Shown here: piece after piece, positions 53,773 through 62,209 of the stretch
How the letters are laid out: every line of letters begins with the position of its first letter
Position numbering within the stretch: position 1 is the stretch's first letter
Source of the DNA: Sphingomonas glacialis
Lineage (GTDB): Bacteria > Pseudomonadota > Alphaproteobacteria > Sphingomonadales > Sphingomonadaceae
Length of the DNA: 64,000 bases
Direction of reading: 5' to 3'
Assembly (NCBI RefSeq): GCF_014653575.1
Contig: NZ_BNAQ01000002.1
Span: 620,001 to 684,000 of the forward strand
Program-made: the position numbers and the translations under genes
Notes under the pieces: model-generated
Told to the model about the DNA's origin: nothing
Database searches by the model: none
The model's input: the letters and a program-made list of their open reading frames with translations, nothing else

Positions 53773-53797
53773 GGAACCGACGTCGCCTTTGCCTGTT
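53773..53797 (+). promoter_or_regulatory. EcfG-type general stress promoter upstream of csbD-like gene
   Basis: GGAAC (53773-53777), 16 bases, then TGTT (53794-53797) closely matches the alphaproteobacterial EcfG pattern GGAAC-N16-CGTT. It lies 58 bases before the CsbD start, and CsbD-like genes are common members of that regulon. The single mismatch in the -10 element is the main doubt. Confidence 0.55.
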
Positions 53798-53854
53798 CTG
53801 TTCGCGAAACGACCGGGCCGGCAGGCGGTCCCGGCGGTGTCATGGAGAAAAATC

Positions 53855-54037
53855 ATGGGCGAACTCACCGACAAGCTGAACGCCGCAGGCAACAAGATCG
53901 CCGGCAACGTCAAGGAAGCAATCGGCAAGGCGACCGACAATGAGAAGCTGGTCGCCGAAGGCGAAGCGCAGCAGCTCAAGGGCACCGCGCAGGACGTCAA
54001 GGGCAGCGTCAAGGGCGCACTCGGCGACAAGATCTAA
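53855..54037 (+). CDS. CsbD-family stress protein
   Basis: A 60-residue hydrophilic helical protein of the CsbD family (MGELTDKLNAAGNKIAGNVKE..., later EGEAQQLKGTAQDVKGSVKG), a small stress protein of unknown mechanism. The start is the ATG at 53855, with GGAGA 7 bases upstream; the upstream part of the frame is not conserved. It is monocistronic between a stress-type promoter and a strong terminator. Confidence 0.88.
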   Translation: MGELTDKLNAAGNKIAGNVKEAIGKATDNEKLVAEGEAQQLKGTAQDVKGSVKGALGDKI

Positions 54038-54058
54038 ACAAACGCTGATCTTGTCAGG

Positions 54059-54086
54059 GGCCGCCGCGGAGACGCGGCGGCCTTTT
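54059..54086 (+). terminator. Rho-independent terminator after csbD-like gene
   Basis: A perfect 10-base stem (GGCCGCCGCG at 54059-54068, complement at 54073-54082), GAGA loop, then TTTT at 54083-54086, 22 bases after the CsbD stop codon. Confidence 0.92.
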
Positions 54087-54240
54087 ACGATACGACCTGC
54101 CTCAGTTCTCGCGCGGTGCTTGAACGCTCTAAAACGGGCGATCCCACCCAAAGGTCCGAACACCGCGACAGCCGACGGCGCGCGGAACGATCCACGCCCT
54201 CCGTCATTTGCATCTGCGAATGCGACACGGAGACACCGCA

Positions 54241-54639
54241 ATGAAAACCGTCCTGCTTGCCATGGTTGCCCTGGCCACCCCTGCCCTCGCGCAAACCCCC
54301 GCTTCGCGCTCGGTGCAGCCAGTGACGATCACGATGACCGATCATGGCTTTGTCCCCCGCAATATCGCTCTGCGCCGCGGCGGCTCGTACGTGCTGCATA
54401 TCGCGAACCGGTCGGACAAGGGCCACAACCTCACGCAGAAGGCCTTTTTCGCCGCGGCGCGCCTGAGCCGCGAAGACCGTGGTGTCGTGCGCGACGGGCA
54501 GATCGTCCTTGCAGCGGGCGAACGCGCCACGATCCGCTTCCAGGCTCCGCTGACGCGCCGGGGCGGGATGTTCCAGTTCAGCAGCACGACGCTGGGCGAT
54601 GCCGACAACGCGTATACCGGCGCGTTCCGCATCCAATAA
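54241..54639 (+). CDS. exported cupredoxin-like protein
   Basis: A 132-residue protein with a signal peptide (KTVLLAMVALATPALA). The beta-sandwich pattern VTITMTDHGFVPRNIALRRGG...YVLHIANRSDKGHNL is that of cupredoxins, with His in GHNL as a possible copper ligand. The C-terminal Cys/His/Met ligand group of blue copper proteins is not seen (the region reads RGGMFQFSSTTLGDADNAY), so copper binding is doubtful and a copper-free relative is possible. GGAG precedes ATG 54241. It is flanked by terminators, so it is a single-gene unit just ahead of arsR. Confidence 0.7.
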   Translation: MKTVLLAMVALATPALAQTPASRSVQPVTITMTDHGFVPRNIALRRGGSYVLHIANRSDKGHNLTQKAFFAAARLSREDRGVVRDGQIVLAAGERATIRFQAPLTRRGGMFQFSSTTLGDADNAYTGAFRIQ

Positions 54640-54659
54640 CGATCGCACGAACGACGGAT

Positions 54660-54686
54660 CCTGTGTCGGGGTCGGCCCGACACAGG
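54660..54686 (+). terminator. terminator hairpin after the cupredoxin gene
   Basis: A perfect 11-base stem CCTGTGTCGGG (54660-54670) and CCCGACACAGG (54676-54686) with a 5-base loop, in the spacer before arsR. A short TTTT follows 9 bases later. Confidence 0.75.
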
Positions 54687-54715
54687 TCAGCGCTTTTCAT
54701 TGCACAATACGATAT

Positions 54716-54731
54716 TTCGGCTATAGTCGAA
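54716..54731. promoter_or_regulatory. ArsR operator candidate
   Basis: TTCGGCTATAGTCGAA is a 16-base palindrome, symmetric except for one pair of positions, and ends 2 bases before the arsR ATG. An AT-rich symmetric site in this place is what an autorepressing ArsR needs. The transcript would be nearly leaderless. Confidence 0.6.
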
Positions 54732-54733
54732 CA

Positions 54734-55087
54734 ATGGAACTAAAAAACGCGGTCACAGCGCTCTCGGCGCTTGCCCATCCGAGTCGGCTCGCCGTCTTTC
54801 GGATGCTGGTACAGGCTGGGCATGAGGGGATCGCGGCCGGCGAGATTGCGCGGCGGCTCGACGTCCCGCCCAATACCCTATCGTCCAACCTCACCATCCT
54901 GACCAATGCCGATCTGGTCGAGAACCGCCGCGATGGCCGGTCGCTGATCTACTCGGCACGATACGAGAGCATGGCCAACCTGCTCGAATATCTCCTGGAG
55001 GATTGTTGCGATGGCAATCCGGAAATCTGCGCGCGCATGGGCGACATGGTGCTGCGTGGCCGCTGCGTAGAAGAGGGCACCGCATGA
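54734..55087 (+). CDS. arsR: ArsR-family metalloregulatory repressor
   Basis: A 117-residue winged-helix repressor (helix-turn-helix about residues 35-65: GEIARRLDVPPNTLSSNLTIL). It lacks the classical ELCVCDL helix cysteines. Instead it has a C-terminal cluster: CC in EDCCDGNPEIC (residues about 94-102) and a final Cys near RGRCVEEG, a placement used by other arsenite-binding ArsR types. It would repress its own operon until As(III) binds. The ATG at 54734 overlaps the end of a palindromic operator, and its stop overlaps the arsC ATG. Confidence 0.88.
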   Translation: MELKNAVTALSALAHPSRLAVFRMLVQAGHEGIAAGEIARRLDVPPNTLSSNLTILTNADLVENRRDGRSLIYSARYESMANLLEYLLEDCCDGNPEICARMGDMVLRGRCVEEGTA

Positions 55088-55575
55088 GCGACCGTATCGA
55101 TACCAGCGTGCCCGAAGACGCGACGCCCGACGCGCGCGCGCCTGGCATGACCGCCGATATCATCATCTATCACAATCCCGCCTGTGGAACGTCGCGCAAT
55201 ACGCTGGCGATGATCCGCAATGCCGGGATCGAGCCCCACGTCGTCGAATATCTCAAGACGCCGCCGTCGCGGGCGTTGCTCGTCCGCTTGATCGACCGGG
55301 CGGGCCTAAGCCCGCGCGACCTGTTGCGCGAAAAAGGCACCCCCTACGCCGACCTGGGCTTGGCCGACGAAACGCTGAGCGATGATGCCCTGCTCGATGC
55401 GATGATCGCGCATCCGATCCTGATCAATCGCCCAATCGTCGTCTCGCCGCTCGGCGTGAAGCTGTGCCGTCCGTCCGAAATCGTCCTCGACCTGTTGCCC
55501 ACAACGCATATCGGGGCGTTCACCAAGGAAGATGGCGAGGCGGTCATCGACGCGGATGGCGCGCGGATCGCCTGA
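55084..55575 (+). CDS. arsC: arsenate reductase (glutaredoxin-dependent type)
   Basis: A 163-residue ArsC that reduces arsenate to arsenite. The catalytic Cys is in [12 protein letters not shown], and the oxyanion-binding arginines are in INRPIVVSP and KLCRPSE, as in the plasmid R773 type. The N terminus is about 20 residues longer than usual; an internal ATG at 55147 ([14 protein letters not shown]) would give the standard length, but ATG 55084 couples to the arsR stop. The stop overlaps the arsB ATG. Confidence 0.92.
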   Translation: MSDRIDTSVPEDATPDARAPGMTADIIIYHNPACGTSRNTLAMIRNAGIEPHVVEYLKTPPSRALLVRLIDRAGLSPRDLLREKGTPYADLGLADETLSDDALLDAMIAHPILINRPIVVSPLGVKLCRPSEIVLDLLPTTHIGAFTKEDGEAVIDADGARIA

Positions 55576-56823
55576 TGACGATCGCCGTGCTGATTTTCCT
55601 CGCGACGCTCGCGCTGGTCATCTGGCAGCCCAGGGGGCTCGGGATCGGGTGGAGCGCGATGGCCGGTGCGCTCGTCGCGTTGCTGGCGGGCGCGGTCACG
55701 CTGACGGACGTGCCGGTGGTGTGGGGGATCGTGTGGAACGCGACCGGCGCGTTCGTCGCGATCATCCTGATCAGCCTCATCCTCGACGAAGCAGGCTTTT
55801 TCGAATGGGCGGCGCTCCACGTCGCGCGCTGGGGTGGCGGCAACGACAAGCGGCTGTTCGCGCTCGTCGTGCTGCTGGGGGCGGCAGTGTCCTCGCTGTT
55901 CGCCAATGACGGCGCGGCGTTGATCCTGACCCCGATCGTGATCGCGATGCTGCGGGCGCTCGGCTATGGCACCAAGGCACACGGCCAGCTTGCCGCTCGT
56001 CGTCTCGAACCTCGTCAACATCGTTTCGGCCGACTTCTTCAAGCTCGGCTTTGCGCACTATGCGCTCGTCATGGTGCCGGTCGATTTGGCGGCTATCGCG
56101 GCGACGCTCGCGGCGCTTCTCCTGTTCTTCGGCCGCGACATCCCCTCCGATTACGACGTGACGCAGCTTCGCTTGCCCATCGAAGCGATCCGCGACCGCG
56201 CGACGTTCCGCGCCGGATGGGTGGTGTTGGCGCTGCTGCTTGCCGGGTTTTTCCTGCTTGAGCCGCTGGGCGTCCCGGTCAGCGCGACCGCCGCGGTGGG
56301 GGCGCTGGTGTTGATCGTCATCGCCGCGCGCGGTTCTGTGATCGAAACCCGCAAGGTCGTCCGCGGGGCGCCGTGGCAAGTCGTGATCTTTTCGCTCGGC
56401 ATGTATCTGGTGGTCTACGGCCTCAAGAATGCGGGCCTGACCGATCATCTGGCGGTCGCGCTCGATTACGCGGCACATGGCGGCGTATGGGGCGCGGCGT
56501 TCGGCACCGGCATGATCGCAGCGCTGTTGTCATCGATCATGAACAACATGCCGACCGTGCTCGTCGGATCGCTCTCGATCGATGCGACCCACGCCACCGG
56601 CGCGATCAAGGATGCAATGATCTACGCCAATGTCATCGGCTGCGATCTCGGGCCAAAGATCACGCCGATCGGCTCGCTGGCGACGCTGCTGTGGCTCCAC
56701 GTCCTCGCGCAGAAGGACGTGAAGATCGGCTGGGGCTATTACTTCCGCGTCGGCGTGACGCTGACTATCCCGATCCTGCTGGTGACGCTCGCGGCGTTGG
56801 CGCTACGGCTCAGCTTTCGCTGA
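55575..56823 (+). pseudogene. arsB: arsenite efflux pump ArsB, broken by an internal deletion
   Basis: The frame from ATG 55575 starts as a normal ArsB permease ([47 protein letters not shown]). After ALGYGTKA, near 55978, it goes out of frame. The rest of ArsB continues in the +1 frame from [19 protein letters not shown] to the end at 56823 ([33 protein letters not shown]). In the E. coli protein about a dozen residues (the TLAFVMAAGFIAD segment) lie at this junction; here they are missing, which fits a deletion of about 38 bases. The single protein cannot be made without frameshift correction. Confidence 0.85.
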
Positions 56824-57521
56824 TGCCGCTGCGCTCGCTGCCCGATCCAACCCATCTCCCCGCGCTCGATCCGCGCTATGCCCGGCGGCGTCCGGCGATC
56901 GGCCTTGGACCGGATGATCCCGCCCCGCGCATCCTGCTGCTCTACGGGTCGCTTCGCGAACGCTCGTTCTCGCGCCTGTGCGTCGAGGAAGCCGCGCGGC
57001 TGCTCGAGTTCTTCGGTGCGCAAACACGGATCTTCGATCCCTCGACCTTGCCGCTGCCCGATCAGGTGGCAGGCGACGACCATCCCGCGGTGCACGAATT
57101 GCGCGCACTGTCGCTATGGTCCGAAGGCCATGTGTGGTGCAGCCCGGAGCGGCACGGACAAGTCACCGGCATCATGAAGACGCAGATCGACCACCTGCCG
57201 CTCGCCATGGGTGGGATGCGCCCGACGCAAGGGCGCACGCTCGCGGTCATGCAGGTATCGGCAGGGTCGCAGTCGTTCAATAGCGTCAACACGCTACGCC
57301 TCCTCGGGCGCTGGATGCGGATGTTCACGATCCCGAACCAGTCGAGCGTTGCAAAGGCGTATCAGGAGTTCGACGAAACGGGCCGCATGAAGCCGTCGGC
57401 TTACTATGATCGGATCGTCGACGTGATGGAGGAGCTGGTCCGCTTCACGATCGTGCTGCGACCCCATACCGCACAGCTCGTCGACCGCTATTCCGAGCGA
57501 AAGGATGCTGGGCGGAGCTAG
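56823..57521 (+). CDS. arsH: ArsH flavoprotein
   Basis: A 232-residue NADPH-dependent FMN reductase of the ArsH family, which oxidises trivalent organoarsenicals or reduces quinones. The FMN-binding segment is [13 protein letters not shown], and further family motifs are [19 protein letters not shown] and [13 protein letters not shown]. The ATG overlaps the arsB stop (TGATG). It is intact, so the rest of the arsenic operon may still be used even though arsB is broken. Confidence 0.93.
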   Translation: MPLRSLPDPTHLPALDPRYARRRPAIGLGPDDPAPRILLLYGSLRERSFSRLCVEEAARLLEFFGAQTRIFDPSTLPLPDQVAGDDHPAVHELRALSLWSEGHVWCSPERHGQVTGIMKTQIDHLPLAMGGMRPTQGRTLAVMQVSAGSQSFNSVNTLRLLGRWMRMFTIPNQSSVAKAYQEFDETGRMKPSAYYDRIVDVMEELVRFTIVLRPHTAQLVDRYSERKDAGRS

Positions 57522-57715
57522 GCTCGATCGCGCCGACCGACGAGGCCGGCGGCTTGTCGCGCATCATCGATCTGCCGATCGCCCCTGCGCTCGGCCGCAA
57601 TCTGGTTCAGTGGGGGCGCTCCGACGGGACACCGCTGCGCCTGCCGAGCGCGGATATCCCCGCCCCCACGACCCTGCGCCTTGTCACACCGGGTTCAAGC
57701 CAACGCTCCGGTTAG
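57512..57715 (+). other. coding-like remnant after arsH, unrecognised
   Basis: In the frame ending at TAG 57713-57715, the translation TDEAGGLSRIIDLPIAPALG and PTTLRLVTPG looks like real protein, but there is no start codon in that frame and no family I recognise. It may be the tail of a deleted gene. The rest of the 252 bases between arsH and otsA shows nothing else. Confidence 0.25.
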
Positions 57716-57773
57716 CCGGGGTCTGCGGTCAATCCGCTCGGATTGGAGGATCGCTGTCCAGGCACGCAAGACC

Positions 57774-59159
57774 CTAGGCGCCGGCTCGCGGCAGCATGAG
57801 CGCGTCGAGAAACGTCTGCCGCCACCAATTGATGTCCTGCGATTCAATCGAATCCATGCACGCGCGCCAACGGCGGATGCGCTCCGCGCGATCCATTCGC
57901 ATGGCCTTCAGGATCGCGTCGGACACTTCCTCGGCGCTATACGGGTTGACCAGGATCGCCTCGGTCAACTGGGCGGCCGCCCCCGCGAAGCGCGACAGGA
58001 TCAGGACGCCGGGATCCTCGGGATCCTGCGCGGCGACGTATTCCTTCGCCACCAGGTTCATCCCGTCGCGCAGCGGCGTGACCAGCCCGATCTTCGCCGC
58101 TCGATAGATGCCGGCCAACGTATCGCGGCCATAGCCCTGGTTGACGTAGCGGATCGGGACCCAATCGACATCGGCATAGGCACCGTTGATCCGCCCCGAC
58201 AGGCCCTGCAGCGTGTCGCGAATCCGCTGGTAGCTGCCGACCGCGCCACGCGACGGCGGCGCGATCTGCAGGAGAAACACTTCCTTGCGCTCTTCGGGAT
58301 GCTCGACCAGGAACCGTTCGTAGCCGAGGAAGCGCTCCTCCAGCCCCTTCGAATAATCGAGCCGGTCGACCCCGACGATCATATCGCGACCATCGGCGCT
58401 GTCGCGCATCTTCCGGTACGCCAGGCGCGCCGGCACGCCCGCTGCGAGCTCGACGAATTCGGGCGTGTCGATCCCGATCGGGCACACCAAGGCGCGCACG
58501 CTGCGGTCGCCGAGCGTCACGATCCCGTCCGCACCGATCGTTCCGCCGAGCTCGAGACGGACGAAGTCGAGAAACGATTCGAGCCATTCGGCGGTGTGGA
58601 AGCCGATCACGTCATAGGCGAACATCCGCCGCACCAATTCCGCCGCTTCGGGCAGGATCGACAGCAGCCGACGCGGCGGCCAGGGAATGTGGAGGAAGAA
58701 ACCGAGCCGATTGCCGCAGCCGCGCTGGCGCAGTTCGTCGCCAAGCGGGAACAAATGGTAATCCTGGATCCACACGACGTCGTCGGCCTCGAGCAGCGGC
58801 GCGACCATGTCGGCGAAGCGCGCGTTGACCCGCTGGTAACCGCCCGCGAAATCGCGCTCATATTCGGCCAGATCGACGCGGTAGTGGAATAGCGGCCACA
58901 GCGTCCGGTTGGCATAGCCGTTATAATATTCGTCGATGTCCTGGTCCTCCAGGTCGATCGTGGCGGTCGTGACACCCTGATTGACCTGATAGTCGATCTC
59001 GCCAGTGAACGTATCGATCCGTTCGCCCGACCAGCCGAACCACAGGCCGTCATGCTCGCGCAGCGCCGATGCGAGCGCGACCGCCAGCCCACCCTGAGCG
59101 CCGGACTGCGATCCCTTGGGAGCCGACACGCGGTTCGAGATGACGATCAGCCGGCTCAT
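57774..59159 (-). CDS. otsA: trehalose-6-phosphate synthase
   Basis: A 461-residue GT20 enzyme that makes trehalose-6-phosphate from UDP-glucose and glucose-6-phosphate. Visible landmarks: RLIVISNRVS at the start, GGLAVAL, WFGWSG, WIQDYHLFPLG, FFLHIPWPP, and VDRLDYSKGLEERFLGYE, with the C-terminal GMNLVAKEYVAAQ. The ATG at 59159 overlaps the GH15 stop (ATGA). It is the third gene of a leftward otsB-GH15-otsA operon. The protective sugar trehalose fits the stress genes nearby. Confidence 0.95.
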   Translation of the reverse strand: MSRLIVISNRVSAPKGSQSGAQGGLAVALASALREHDGLWFGWSGERIDTFTGEIDYQVNQGVTTATIDLEDQDIDEYYNGYANRTLWPLFHYRVDLAEYERDFAGGYQRVNARFADMVAPLLEADDVVWIQDYHLFPLGDELRQRGCGNRLGFFLHIPWPPRRLLSILPEAAELVRRMFAYDVIGFHTAEWLESFLDFVRLELGGTIGADGIVTLGDRSVRALVCPIGIDTPEFVELAAGVPARLAYRKMRDSADGRDMIVGVDRLDYSKGLEERFLGYERFLVEHPEERKEVFLLQIAPPSRGAVGSYQRIRDTLQGLSGRINGAYADVDWVPIRYVNQGYGRDTLAGIYRAAKIGLVTPLRDGMNLVAKEYVAAQDPEDPGVLILSRFAGAAAQLTEAILVNPYSAEEVSDAILKAMRMDRAERIRRWRACMDSIESQDINWWRQTFLDALMLPRAGA

Positions 59160-60937
59160 CGGATCGCGCTCCACGGCTTGCTGAGCAGGACGGCGCAATT
59201 GATCATGCCGACCAGCGAATAGGTTTGCGGGTAATTGCCCCACAATTCGCCGGTCTCGGGCTCGATATCCTCCGACAGCAGCCCCGCCGCGGTCCGCCGG
59301 GCGAGCATCTCCTCGAACAGCGCGCGCGCGTCGGCACTGCGCCCGGTGAAGTGCAGCGCCTCGATCAGCCAGAAGGTGCAGACGTTGAACGCGGTCTCGG
59401 GCAGGCCGAAATCGTCCTCGATCGCGTAGCGCAGCATGAACGACCCACGGCGCAGCCCCGCTTCGACCGCCGTCAGCGTATCGAGGAAGCGGGGATCGTC
59501 GGGCGACAGGAAGCGCAGGTCGAGCAATTGCAGCACGCTCGCGTCGAGATCGTCGCCCGCGAAGGTCGCCGACATGCGCTTGGTCTCGGGCCGCCATGCG
59601 GCGGTCTCGATCCGCGCACGGATCGTGTCGGCGCGCTCCTGCCAGAAGGTCGCGCGATCGGTCAGGCCGAGCGCCAGCGCGGCATTGGCGAGCCGGTCGC
59701 ACGCCGCCCAGCACATCGCCGACGAATAGGTGTGGACGCTCTTGCGCGTGCGCAGCTCCCACAGACCGGCATCGGGCGCGTCGTAATTAAGCCAGGCGCG
59801 CTCGCCCACGCGCTCGAGCGATTCGAAATCCTCGAGGCCCGCCATGCGGAACAGGCGCGTGTCGAAAAAGGCGTGCACCGCGCACAGCACGATCTGGCCG
59901 TAGGCATCGTGCTGGATTTGTTCATAGGCCTGGTTGCCGACGCGAACCGGCCCCATGCCGCGATACCCCGCGAGCGCCGGTTCGATCCGCTCCTCGAGCC
60001 GCGCCTCGCCGAGCACGCCGTACAGCGGCTGGATGTGCCCGCCAGCGGCATCATCGACGATGTTGCGCAGGTAGCCGAGATAGCTTTCGAGCACGTCGAG
60101 CGCACCGAGGCGGTTGAGCGCCTGCACGGTATAATAGGCGTCGCGCACCCAGCAGTAGCGGTAATCCCAGTTGCGCTGCGATCCGGCATGTTCGGGGATC
60201 GAGGTCGTCATCGCCGCGACGATCGCGCCGGTTTCCTCATGCTGACACAGCTTCAGCGTGATCGCCGAACGGATCACCACGTCCTGCCATTCGAGCGGAA
60301 TGGCGAGGCCGCGCACCCATTCCTGCCAGTAGCGCGTGGTATCGGCGAGCATCGTGTCGAGCGTCGCGGCGAGATCGCCCGCAAACCCCTCGTCGGGCCC
60401 GAGGAAGAAATGCAGCGGCCGCTCGACGCGGAACGCGCGCTCTTCCTCGACCATCCCGACCGGCGCGGTCGTCGTCAGACGCAGCGCCATGCCGGGCATC
60501 AGGAAGCGGATGTGGTTCGACCCGCCGGTCTGCTCGCCGCAGGACCCGCCCCAACCGCACGTCGGACGCAACCGCACGCGGATGCGCGGGCTGCCGGTCA
60601 CCGGCCGCACGATCCGCGCATAGGACACCGGGCGATAGCTGCGCCCCTGCCGCTCGAAACGCGGACAGAAATCGATCACGTCGATCGCGTTGCCCGTCGC
60701 GTCGGTATGGCGGCTCACCAGGATCGGCGTGTTGCGAACATAGTGCTGCTCGACTTGCACGCTGTCTTCGATCTCGATCGCCCAGAAGCCGGCCTCGGGC
60801 GTCTCGCCGCCAAGCAGCGACGAGAACACCGGGTCGCCGTCGATCCGCGGCACGCAGCCCCACACGAACTGGCCCGCCCGATCGACGAGCGCGCTGACCT
60901 GGCAATTGCCGATCGGCCACAGATCGACCGAGCTCAT
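59156..60937 (-). CDS. glycoside hydrolase family 15 (trehalase/glucoamylase-like)
   Basis: A 593-residue cytoplasmic protein with the GH15 layout: an N-terminal beta domain (about 1-200, with DVIDFCPRF and GGSCGEQTGGSNHIRF) and an alpha-toroid. Catalytic regions are NWDYRYCWVRDAYYTV near 260 and, near the end, SEDIEPETGELWGNYPQTYS with the base Glu. Its place between otsB and otsA, with ATGA overlaps at both ends, suggests trehalose hydrolysis or turnover of a related alpha-glucan. Confidence 0.88.
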   Translation of the reverse strand: MSSVDLWPIGNCQVSALVDRAGQFVWGCVPRIDGDPVFSSLLGGETPEAGFWAIEIEDSVQVEQHYVRNTPILVSRHTDATGNAIDVIDFCPRFERQGRSYRPVSYARIVRPVTGSPRIRVRLRPTCGWGGSCGEQTGGSNHIRFLMPGMALRLTTTAPVGMVEEERAFRVERPLHFFLGPDEGFAGDLAATLDTMLADTTRYWQEWVRGLAIPLEWQDVVIRSAITLKLCQHEETGAIVAAMTTSIPEHAGSQRNWDYRYCWVRDAYYTVQALNRLGALDVLESYLGYLRNIVDDAAGGHIQPLYGVLGEARLEERIEPALAGYRGMGPVRVGNQAYEQIQHDAYGQIVLCAVHAFFDTRLFRMAGLEDFESLERVGERAWLNYDAPDAGLWELRTRKSVHTYSSAMCWAACDRLANAALALGLTDRATFWQERADTIRARIETAAWRPETKRMSATFAGDDLDASVLQLLDLRFLSPDDPRFLDTLTAVEAGLRRGSFMLRYAIEDDFGLPETAFNVCTFWLIEALHFTGRSADARALFEEMLARRTAAGLLSEDIEPETGELWGNYPQTYSLVGMINCAVLLSKPWSAIR

Positions 60938-61680
60938 GCCGCCTGCTCGCACGCGGTTTCGAGCCAGGCGAGCGTGTCGGCGACATCGTGCAGACCGTAG
61001 AGTGCGCTGCTCGGGCGCGGGTCGCCCACGAGGATGCCCGCACCCCCGAGCGCAGCGGCAGCGGCCATAGCCGGTTCGTCGGTGTCGTCGTCGCCGAGGA
61101 AGACCGGGCGATGCCCCGCCATCGGCGCCCGCTGCATCAACTGGCGTAGCGCGCTTCCCTTGTCGGCCCCACCGACGCGCAGTTCGACCATCATCTTGCC
61201 GGTCTGCAAGTGCAGCCCCGTCTCGTCCGCAAGCTTTCCGGCGAGCGCGTGTGCCGCGGCTTCCATATGGGGGGCGCCGCGATAGTGCAGCGCCTCGCCC
61301 AGCGTCTTCGTCTCGACCAACAGGCCCGGCGTTGCGTGTGCTACTTCTGTCATGATGGCATGAATACGATCGAGAGCAGCCGGTCGTTCCGGTACGGATA
61401 CCGTTCCGTCGCGCCAGCGCACCTCCGTGCCGTGGCTCCCCGCGATCGTGAGCGGCAGGCTGCCGAACAGCGCGGCGATGCCATCGACCGAGCGCCCGCT
61501 GATCAAGGCGACGCGGCCATCGAGCCGTTCCGTCAACCGCGCGATCAACGCCGCAAGCCGCGCATCGACCGCGACCAGATCGGGACGCGCGGCAAGCGCG
61601 ACGAGCGTTCCGTCGAAATCGAGGAACAGCGAAGCGTTCCGCAACAGGGCAGCGGGCGGTCGTGGCAAAGGCTTTGTCAT
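60934..61680 (-). CDS. otsB: trehalose-6-phosphate phosphatase
   Basis: A 248-residue HAD-superfamily phosphatase: nucleophile motif LFLDFDGTLV near 17-26, RVALISGRSVDGI, Lys in GGADKGSALRQL, and GDDDTDEPAM. It removes phosphate from trehalose-6-phosphate to give trehalose. It is the first gene of the operon; its stop overlaps the GH15 start. The promoter must lie in the spacer to the right of 61680. Confidence 0.94.
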   Translation of the reverse strand: MTKPLPRPPAALLRNASLFLDFDGTLVALAARPDLVAVDARLAALIARLTERLDGRVALISGRSVDGIAALFGSLPLTIAGSHGTEVRWRDGTVSVPERPAALDRIHAIMTEVAHATPGLLVETKTLGEALHYRGAPHMEAAAHALAGKLADETGLHLQTGKMMVELRVGGADKGSALRQLMQRAPMAGHRPVFLGDDDTDEPAMAAAAALGGAGILVGDPRPSSALYGLHDVADTLAWLETACEQAA

Positions 61681-62209
61681 CGCGCCTGCGTTAGATCACA
61701 AATCCCGCGTTCGCGCTCCTTATGTGAGGGGCGCCTGCACATCCCGATATGATCGGTCTCGATCGAAAACATCCAGCCAACCGCGTCGGGATGGCCCGCC
61801 GGGCAATCTTTCAGACGGGCCACCAATGGTTCGGGCCATGGCCCATATTGAGCTAAGATCGACCGAAATCTGCTCGGACAGCATCCGACACCACACAGGA
61901 CAAGCTGGCAAAAATCTGCGGTTTTGTCGATGGTTGTCGGATGTCCTGCGAAGAACGAATGGTGCCCGGAAGAGGAGCGCCATCGGGTTCTCGGTTCGAG
62001 TCCTCGCTATAGATCGGATAATATCCATATTTTTCAACGGTAGGTGGTTCGAGTCCCGGAAGAAGCATCTAACCTATTGAGCATGGTTGCTCACCGCTGC
62101 CCATTGAGCCCTTAGCGTTCTCGTTTGATTCACGCTCGACGTTCCACAGATGTTCATTGACGCTCACCGACAACCAAGCCAATGTGAGGGAACAATGTGG
62201 GGAAACAAA
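61681..62209. other. spacer between otsB and integrase, boundary of an element
   Basis: About 530 bases with no convincing gene; frames at 61720-62068 are short and unlike known proteins. GC falls from left to right. It should hold the otsB promoter and the left attachment site of the integrated element. No complete tRNA was found, but two GGTTCGAGTCC boxes are present. Confidence 0.5.
61993..62056 (+). repeat. two tRNA T-arm-like boxes, possible att remnant
   Basis: GGTTCGAGTCC at 61993-62003 and again at 62046-62056 matches the conserved T-arm of tRNA genes, the usual target of P4-type integrases. The flanks do not fold into a full tRNA as far as I can see. These may be left from integration and excision into a tRNA 3' end. 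Confidence 0.4.

Noticed and set aside
55966..56823. A separate short permease gene starting at 55966
   Set aside because: Its residues continue ArsB from the middle of a known transmembrane helix; it is the second half of a broken arsB.
61940..62080. A complete tRNA gene beside the integrase
   Set aside because: Two T-arm-like boxes are visible, but no acceptor stem, D arm or anticodon arm can be matched around either.
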